64,000 nucleotides of DNA, taken from the NCBI GenBank assembly GCA_963924555.1, contig OZ004588.1, positions 3,534,001-3,598,000 of the forward strand, written 5' to 3'. The DNA comes from Crambe crambe. Taxonomy: Eukaryota > Porifera > Demospongiae > Poecilosclerida > Crambeidae. The position numbers were made by a program, and so were the translations under genes. The notes beneath the pieces were generated by a model that was not told the DNA's origin, made no database searches, and saw only the letters and a list, made by a program, of their open reading frames with translations. The first letter of the stretch is position 1. Each line of letters begins with the position of its first letter. Positions 53,901 to 62,900 of the stretch are shown here, in pieces.

Positions 53901-56900
53901 TACTGGTCAACACTGAATTTTTCTTCCTGGTGTAACTGGAATGCATAGCCCTCAAATTACAATGGTACTTGTGGCACTCTGCACATGACACCTCTTTGAC
54001 CAACAATTCACATTTTGTATGTCTGACAGTGCAAGGGTAAAGATTGCCATCCATAGTTACACAATGGTTGTCCAGATAACACACGAGTTCTTTATTGGGG
54101 GACAAAAATTTTCCTGTACGCAATTCTGCCATCTTAACAAAATTGGCATCAGGATTCCCTGCACACACATTATGACTCATTATGAGGGAGAGCAACACCT
54201 TGAATGTATCAAATGTCAGTGTGCTAGGGATGTCAAAGAGGGTTGAACACTGTATTGGGTTAACCATTTGGCTATGTATATGGACCATCCATGTTAAGTC
54301 CAAATGCACAATCAATGACTTTGTTATAACTATAGGCTTAGTAGAAGGATGCTTTTGATGATGCAATCTAATAATCCTCAGTTCTGTCAAACTCTCATTC
54401 ATTTGAAATACCCAATCAAGTGAAAAAGATTGTGATTGTAAGTGAAGAAGAAAACCTTGAAGGGTATCAGAAGTACACTAAAATAGAACAGTGACAAGAT
54501 ATCAAGTAAAACAAGTCTGATATGCTGTCATAATACCTTAACAGCATAAGTTTCTTTCCTCTTCTTTGGGGGGGCTAAACGTGACTTGCTTCTTGATCCA
54601 TGCCCCTTCTTTCCTCGTTTACCAGGCATTATAGCTACAGGTGTAATATTTTTTGTTTATTTTTATGCCCCTATTTTCTAAGCACTTCTGAGACACCTGC
54701 TATTCTTACCCCCCTAACTTTATTATATCATAACTGGATCTTAATTTATGATTATGTTCAATACAGCAGCTCAAAGTACTTGTTGGATTATGTGTGCAAT
54801 TTGCTATGTCCTAATTGGAACAAGTTTGTAAAAAATATACCTAAGATAAATAGAAGAAAGAATAATGACTAGATTACTTCATGCATACATAAATGAAAAA
54901 GAAGCTGTAAAGTTACTTGGCTAAAATATGCAAGCAGTCTGGAGTTTATGTGCTCACAAATTCCATGCAACCTACTCTTCCTACTAAACTCTAGTTAAAG
55001 TTGCGTAAGCAGGCAATACTTAAACTATATTTTGTTTAAGTAAGTGGTTAGTAATGAGGCTACTACAAACTTACCACTTTGGACGAAAGAAATCGCTAAA
55101 CTTGATGCAGTCAGCCTGTAACTAAGGCCATCCCAACATGGAAATGATTATTTTCGCGAAAAGCGCATGTGGCAAACGTGCCAATTAATTGAGAGGTGGA
55201 GTTTCCTATCCAGGGTGCGCAGTATATAGTATCTATGGTAGCACTGTATAGGAATCGTGATATTTTTGTACATCCAAATAGCAATTATTAAAGGGGGTGG
55301 TAAGATTGTTCCTATTCTGTTTCATTAAAGTGGCATTTTTAGTTGAAGCAATAAGCTTCTCTATAGTCATGGCTATGAGATACTGTATATGGAAATGATA
55401 CATACCTACATCAGGTCAGAGCATGCATACTACAACAGGGGTCAAAGGTCGGATATCTAATGTTGGTGGCAATCTTCAAACTATAGGAGTCAGTTTTTCT
55501 TCTTTTTTCTTTTCTTTTTGTGTATTTGTGTAAGAATATTATTAAAGGGGTCATATCTATCACTCCATTGATTCTTTTGCCAACAGATACAGTTCTTAGT
55601 ACAACTGATTTTGTTCGGAGGGTTTTTTGTGGTTTCTCTATTTTACACTTAAGTCCAATTATACACTCCTTGTTGTGTACATATGGCTAGAGGGTGTGAA
55701 CCAGGATAGGTAAGGTTGTGCATCAGTGTGTGTGTGTGTGTGTGTATGGAAGGCATTATTTCATTATTATTATTATTGAAATGTGCAACACAAGTCTTTT
55801 TATGTCAAAGCAATTCCCACTATATAAAGTACCAGTCATTCATCTCTTGATATTAACACTAAGTGCATGCATACACCTCATATTGTCTTTAGAGCATAAA
55901 CTATAGTAGACTGAAGTAATACATGCTCATACTATTTCCATTTGTTCCTGTTACTTGTTGAATGGACTTGTTTTTGTTGCTCAGCTCATGTTTTATTCTC
56001 TATGTTCTCTCCCACAGACCCCTCCCTCACCCTCACTAATCTCACTCAGCTGCTGGAGGATGTGGGGAATTTGTTTGATGTGTCTGATTATCTAGACATC
56101 CCCTACTCAGTGCGTAATAGTATCATGAGACAACAGTCCAGTATATCTGAACGTAGGAAGGCTTGTTGGGAGTGGTACCTGAACAACCACCCATGCCCTT
56201 CATGGCGTCACATTGCTAATGCTCTGTATATGGGTGAGGAGCATGGAGTGCTAGAAGTGTTGAAGAGTCGCTACCTTAAAGGTGAGTCTGGTTCTCTGTG
56301 ATGATTACTGGAATGGTTGATTTGCATGTGTCCTGTCCCCAACTATGTAAAAACATCATCCTATATGCCACTGTTATTAATTAAATTTCTTCTCTCATAA
56401 TCAATTGTTGTTGTTATTGTTGTTGTTGTTGTTGTGATTGTTGTTATTTTTGTTTGTTTTAATTCATTGGGTAGATGATATGAATATCGTATATTAGTCA
56501 TCTGCTATGGAGTACTGGCAGGAAGTTACATATAAAAATACAATACTCTTTTTGCAGAAATATTATTTTCTGCTGGTTAAGCCACTCTTTTTTTAGGAAA
56601 GAAGAATGAAGGAACCATTTGTAGTAGAAAATGGTAGAAGAGATGCAGTCTTGCTGATATAGCTACTTACATTCAAGAATGAGCCTTCAACAAGAAAACA
56701 GTATTCTAGCATAGCTGTACTACTCCACTGACAGTTGATAGAATTCTTTCTCTGCATACCTATTACATGGTTTTATAGGCAGAGCTGTAACAAGATAAGA
56801 CAAATACAGCTTGGACATGAAGCAGGTTGCCGAAATTTGTCAGCTGATTCAACCTGTGCCTAATTGCTTCAGCCAGTTAGCAGATCGAGGTTATAGTGGT

Positions 56901-59900
56901 TTGACTACTTCAGCTTCAAGGTTGGATGAGCAGTGCTTCTATATACATAGCAGAGGATCATCATGGGCTCTAACTGAGCTACATTAAACATCTTTACATA
57001 CTAAGTGCTATATATATTGTGAGACTATCGGTCATTTTCCGAGGGCCATATTTGTGTGGATTAATAAATCTACATGAGTTCTTTCCATATGCACCATGAC
57101 AGTAGCAATAAATTTGAAGGCTCTCAATATACTGCTCTGAAAGCCTTGCAAATTGGCAGAAAACAGCTATTGGGCCTCTGAATACCTTCTTATCAAACTA
57201 TGGAGATTAACTCATTAACAGCATTACATAACCACATACCTCAATATCTACAAACACATTACAAGCATGCATGACACTTTTACAAAATGAGATTACAAGA
57301 AGATACAAGATGTCAGTCAAGGTGAGTCTGGTTCTCTGTGATGATTACTGGAATTGTTGATTTGCATGTGAGTCTTCTCTCCTGTCCCCAAATAAGTAAA
57401 AGCATCTTCCTATATGCCACTGTTATTAAAGAAAGCTTAAATCGGTTCTCTCATAATTGATTGTTGTTAGTTGTTATTATTATTATTGTGATAGTTATTG
57501 TTAAAAATATTTGTTTTGATTCATGGGGTAGGTTGTATGAATGTCATATATTAGACATCTGCTATGGCTAAAGTACTGGCAAGAAGTTGCGTATAAAAAT
57601 ACAATACTCTTCTGCCATCCATATGAATCCTCTGCCCACTCTGTTTTTAGGAAAGAAGAATAAAGTAGTAATACCCGTATCGAACTTCGTGCGATATAGC
57701 GCGTAATAATGCGTTAATTCGCTGTCAAAATTGACGCGTAGTAACGTCATCTCACGTAAAAAGTCGCGGATTACGCGTTATTATGGCCACGTAAATTTGC
57801 GTAAGAGTGCCGTGTGCACATTAACGCGCAGTGCACGCTACGCTCGATTGCGCATTTTCGCGAAGTTTAGTCCGATAATTTGGTGAAAGAAATATTTTGT
57901 CGCTCATGATAAAGAGATTAGCCAAGGCCATATCAACAAAAATAAAATCCACCAAAAAAAATGTAAAGCCACTGCGCGTACGTGTACAGATTTCCGCGAC
58001 TCACCCACACTATGGGTTCCTATGGTTTGGCGATATTTTCGAGTACCAGGCCCTCCACAATCATAATTAAAAGGAGGGCCAGAGGACAAGTCTAGTCATG
58101 ATAAATTTTCGATTTTGATTTATTTTGAGTAAAAGCTTAAGCTGTAACAAAGAAAATAAACAAAGATGAATTATTATTTAACTGAAAATTTCCCAATTTA
58201 TGGTAGCTACTTACGAGCCTTCAACAAGAGAACAATGTTCTAGCATAGCTGTACTAGTCCATTGACAGTCATATAATTCTTTCTCTGCATACCTAATTCA
58301 TGGTTTTATATCCACATCAGCTGAAATAAGACAAGTACAGCTTGGACATGAAGCTGGTTTCCAAACTTTGTCAGCTGATTCCACAGTCTTCAGTGCCTAG
58401 CTAATTGCTGCAGCCAGTTAACAGACATTGAGGTTATAGTGGTTTGACTACTTCAGCTTCAAGGTTGGATGAGGAGTGCTTTTAGGATGCTATAACTGAG
58501 CTAGATTCATTTACAAGTAAAGGAAAATATTAAAAAAGGAAAGTAGGGATGGCCGTGCGTGGTTCAAAAACTTCAGCTACAAGAGAGTGAACTTCATAGG
58601 ATAAGATAAAATATAAAGGGAGTGAAGTAGGAATAGTTAGCTCGTAGTTTGGTAATATTGTTGGTTACTTGACTGAAGTTCACTCTCTTAACAGCATTAC
58701 ATATCCACATACCTCAATTACAAGCACATTACAAGCATATGCATGACACTTTTGTAAATTTACAAGCTATTTTACAAGGACCCCAAGATGTCAGTTTGTG
58801 AACCAGGCCCAAATTTTTGTGAGGTAAAATTAGTAAAAAAAGTTTTATGCACTAATTTTCATGAATTCCATGCCCCACAAAATTTCGCACTATATGATCC
58901 AGCACAATAATTATAATTTATTAGCACTACAGCAGAATTTGCTATAAGAATCAAAGTAGTTTGAACAGAGTCACTAATATGGAAGCCGAGAAGGGGACTT
59001 TTTCCACGTAAACCGAATAACTTTTTATATGTTCCACCTGATCGGCTGGATAGTGTGACTACTACCTTTAAGCGAAGTTACCTTCACATATCACATAAAT
59101 ATAATTTGCATTAATCATACCCACCAGACTTCCAGCAAGTTTTCTTCTCAAGTGAATAACCTCTGCATTCAAGCAACACTGACCTCATTTCAGTTTTGCT
59201 TGATCGACTACATACCCATATTTAACTGGGTATAAGTTACGTATGAGCTCACTTTACTTACCCGAGTAGCCAATCACTTAACGAGTGATGAAAGAGTGAT
59301 GTAGGCTGGAGTACATGACTATAAAAAGTACGGAAACAAAGTGTACTGCATTTGCTCTGCTAACTGTCACAGAGTTGACAAACCCTATATCGCTGCATGG
59401 ACTGCATTTGTCACTGTGCTCTGCTAACTGTCATAAAATTGACATAAACCCTACATCGCTGCTGCCATATTATCCTTTTTGGCTACACCTTGCAGTGATG
59501 TAGGGTTTATGTCAACTCTATGTCCAATTGGGCAGTCTGTGCCATCCCTAGCTACTTATCATACTCTCTGATACTTTACTTAAAATTTTTTTCAGTATTT
59601 TCAAAAATTCCTGTCAAATTAAAAAATACTAATGAGTCGATATGGTGGGAAAGCACTACATTCATAATAGCATATCTCACCCGAACTATGATAACATGTA
59701 TGTGTGACAGTTGAGGGTAGAAATCAAGCTTCATTCACGCTTTCTACTTTTGAAAAAAAGTTTGAAAGGCAGAAAAATTTATTGTAAAGCATTAGTCATG
59801 ACAAAAGTAAACTTTGACTAAAACGTTGGGGTTGTCCCCAGAAAATAAAAGTAGAGCAGTAAATTGCGTCACTGCGCATGCATGTAATCGATCGCGCACA

Positions 59901-62900
59901 AGATCGTCGGTCAGTACAGTGCAGTAGCCTCGTCCCCAGGCTCTAATATTACATCTATAGGATAGCTCTCATGTACCAGTTCTTTCTCAGTGTGCGGATG
60001 GTGTGTTTGTTTAGCTGGGACAACCCTGAACAAGGATCAGCAGCAAGTTCGTTGGTGAATAGGATGCCTGCTTCCTATGGAGCAATTCAGTTGTTGCAAA
60101 ACAGAAAGTGGATGATTTTAGAGTGAGACTTCAAACCAAGCTCTAAAGCTATCTATAGACTCACGAGGGTCTTGGCTCAGCTAGCTAGTGAACGGAGAGA
60201 ATCCAGCACAACAGCTATGAGGTAGGCTTTTAAGCTTATGGACTTGGAATAATGAACTAACTAAGCTATTTTCACTACCTCTTCAATACCGTTTTGCAAC
60301 AACTGAATTCAATTGGACACATTGAAGGTTTTCCATCTACAATGAGCTTGCTATTACCTCATAGAAAAGAATCACCTCTTCCTTGCATTGATGTATTTGA
60401 GCATTTAATTGGGCAATAATTTATAAGGTTTGTACGATAAAGCACTAGCTATCGAAATATCAAAATCTCAAACTGCATCTTGGAATCAATTAGCTCTTTG
60501 TGGAATCAGTGTACATAACATTGTGTGATATTATTGTGCGTAAGTGGTTGAACTTTCAATGCTACTACAGTTTGATAAGTAAATGTTTGAGTGGTGTTAG
60601 TTTGATAGAAAGGCACTTTAGGAGTTATCAGGTTTTCCATTTTGGTAACCATTGACTGGCACTGAAGTCAGCAGCTCCAGCTGAAGTGGTACTAGGTAGC
60701 TAGCCTGTGAATGGCTAGCAAACTCTTGATTGCTGATTGAATGCATAGCCATTTCTTGACCTTATGTAATAAGGAGCTGACTACTACTAACATGATTAGC
60801 ACTTACTTTCCTAGGTCCAATGCACTTGGCAGCTAGTGAGCATAAAGAAAGAAGAAAGGAGATTGTTTTACTTATCATTCCACTATTATATCTGGAATAT
60901 AGTAGAATGTCCTTACATGTGCATACAAAAAATTAATATGTAGCTAATGTCCAAGAAAAAAGTAAATTTTCAATTGCGGGATAGTATGCAATGATGTTCT
61001 ATGTCTGTTGTGTGTGTAACACATACCAAGTAGAAAAAAATTAAATTTGAGTGGGTGTATTAGTAATATAATTTATACATGCACAATGACATTCGTCTGT
61101 TTTTTTATTTCATTGACTACCTGTAGGTTCCGCTGAGTCACGTCGACTGTATAACGAAGCAATGAAGCAGGGACACGTAAAGTCCCAGATCAACAAAGCC
61201 CTCCTTTATGGGGCTCCAGGAACCGGAAAATCAAGTTCGATTGACCTTTTCGTTGGTAACCCTCCGAGACAAGCCAGAATAAGCACTCCTTTAGCTGTTC
61301 GTCCGATTACAATGATCCAAATGGGAGTCACCAAGAAGGAGTGGAAAAAACTTCATCCAAAAGAACGGAAAGAAATTCTAGCAAGGGCCATATATGCTCA
61401 GCTTCATGCCAGCGATACAAATTCAGGTGAAGATTGTGAGGCATCAGCTAATTCTGGTGAGGATTCTGATTTTGATGAAATATTAACGAATCCTGAGCAT
61501 AAAGAAGCTCGTAGTAAAGAAGATAAGTCAACGCGTGATGTTCATCCACGAGTACACCTGTCCAGTCCAACACCTGCTAGAAAACTGAAGAAAGGTTCTC
61601 AATCAAGGGAAAAGATTTCACTACCATCCATTAGCACACATGAGGAACTAATGGAACTATTGGATGAGATCTCCAAATCAGATGAAGCCTTACCTGTCTT
61701 CCGAAAGGTCAAATTGATTGACTCTGGTGGACAACCACAATTTCATGAGGTGTTACCTGTATTTCTTCGTCGCATGTCCCTCTACATATTCGTCTTCAAG
61801 CTGTCAGAAGAACTCGCTGCCAAGCCCATGGTAGAGTACTTTGGGAAAGATGGGAAGTGTGTGGGGACACCTTACCGATCAGCTCAGTCCAACGAGCAGC
61901 TATTGAAGCACTGTCTTCGCACTTTGCACACTCACAGATCATCTCCCGATACTAAAGGTGAGTGCTCCAAAATCATGATCATAGGGACCCACAGGGACGA
62001 AGAACACCTGTGCACGACCGAAACACGAGAGGAGAAGAACAAGAAGTTAGAAGAGCTGTTACTTCCGATGTTCCAAGAGGAAGTCATCTACTACAACCTG
62101 GCAGAAAATGAGGTGATCTTTCCAGTCAATGCCAAAACTCCTGAAGAGCTTGATAAGGATACAGCTAGAGATATCCAAAGTGTAGTCCTAACAAAGTGTA
62201 TGCCTGATCCCATTGATGTGCCCCTTCAGTATTTCTCTTTGGAAATTATCCTTGAAGAAGTCAGCCTTTCTTTAGACAGAGGGGTATTGAGCAAAGAAGA
62301 ATGCCTTCGAGCAGCAGATAAGCTTTTCTTTAATGAGCATACACTGGATGCAGCTCTCCAGTTCCTAGATGAAATTTCATCAGTCTTTTATTTCCCCGAG
62401 GTTCTGGATGGTGTTGTATTCACTAACCCTCAAGTCCTCTTGGATAAGGTAACTGAGTTGGTAGAGATTACCTATTGCTTGAGAGAAAACGTTGGTTGTA
62501 AAACACTTCGTGCACTTTCTGGAGGCTGGAAGAAGTTTAAAGATCATGGCATTGTTAGCTTAGAGCTTCTGCAAGAAAAAGAGTTCGAGAAGCATTACGT
62601 GCCTGATATCTTTACTCCTGTTGATCTGGTCAAGCTCTTTAGAAAGTTACTCATCATAGCTGACTTTAGTGCTTCAGAATACATCATGCCTGCTCTTCTT
62701 CCTGTCCTTGTTAAGGAAAAGGTTTATAAATACCGTCTTCCAGATGATTCTATTTTAGCTCCCCTTGCTCTGTCCTTCCCCCTTGGAGGGCCTCGTCTCG
62801 GCACTTACTGCAGTCTCACATGCTTCTTAGTCTCTCCCGACAACCACTATCCTTCTCCATGGAAGATTGTGCTTCTCCCTCACTCCAACACTCCAGCTTG

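Larger units (their letters stand above)
50566..55237. mobile_element. P-like transposon, complete, with two convergent genes
   Basis: The ends are 36-base inverted repeats with one mismatch. Both start CATAGATACTATATACTGC, then A or G, then CACCCTGGATAGGAAA (50566-50601 and the complement ending 55237). GTAGCAC is repeated directly at both edges (50559-50565 and 55238-55244). The CA...TG ends and near-8-bp TSD agree with the P superfamily. A nine-exon transposase gene lies on the minus strand and a second, broken gene on the plus strand, converging near 51650. The element sits in the intron before death domain 4. Confidence 0.92.
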
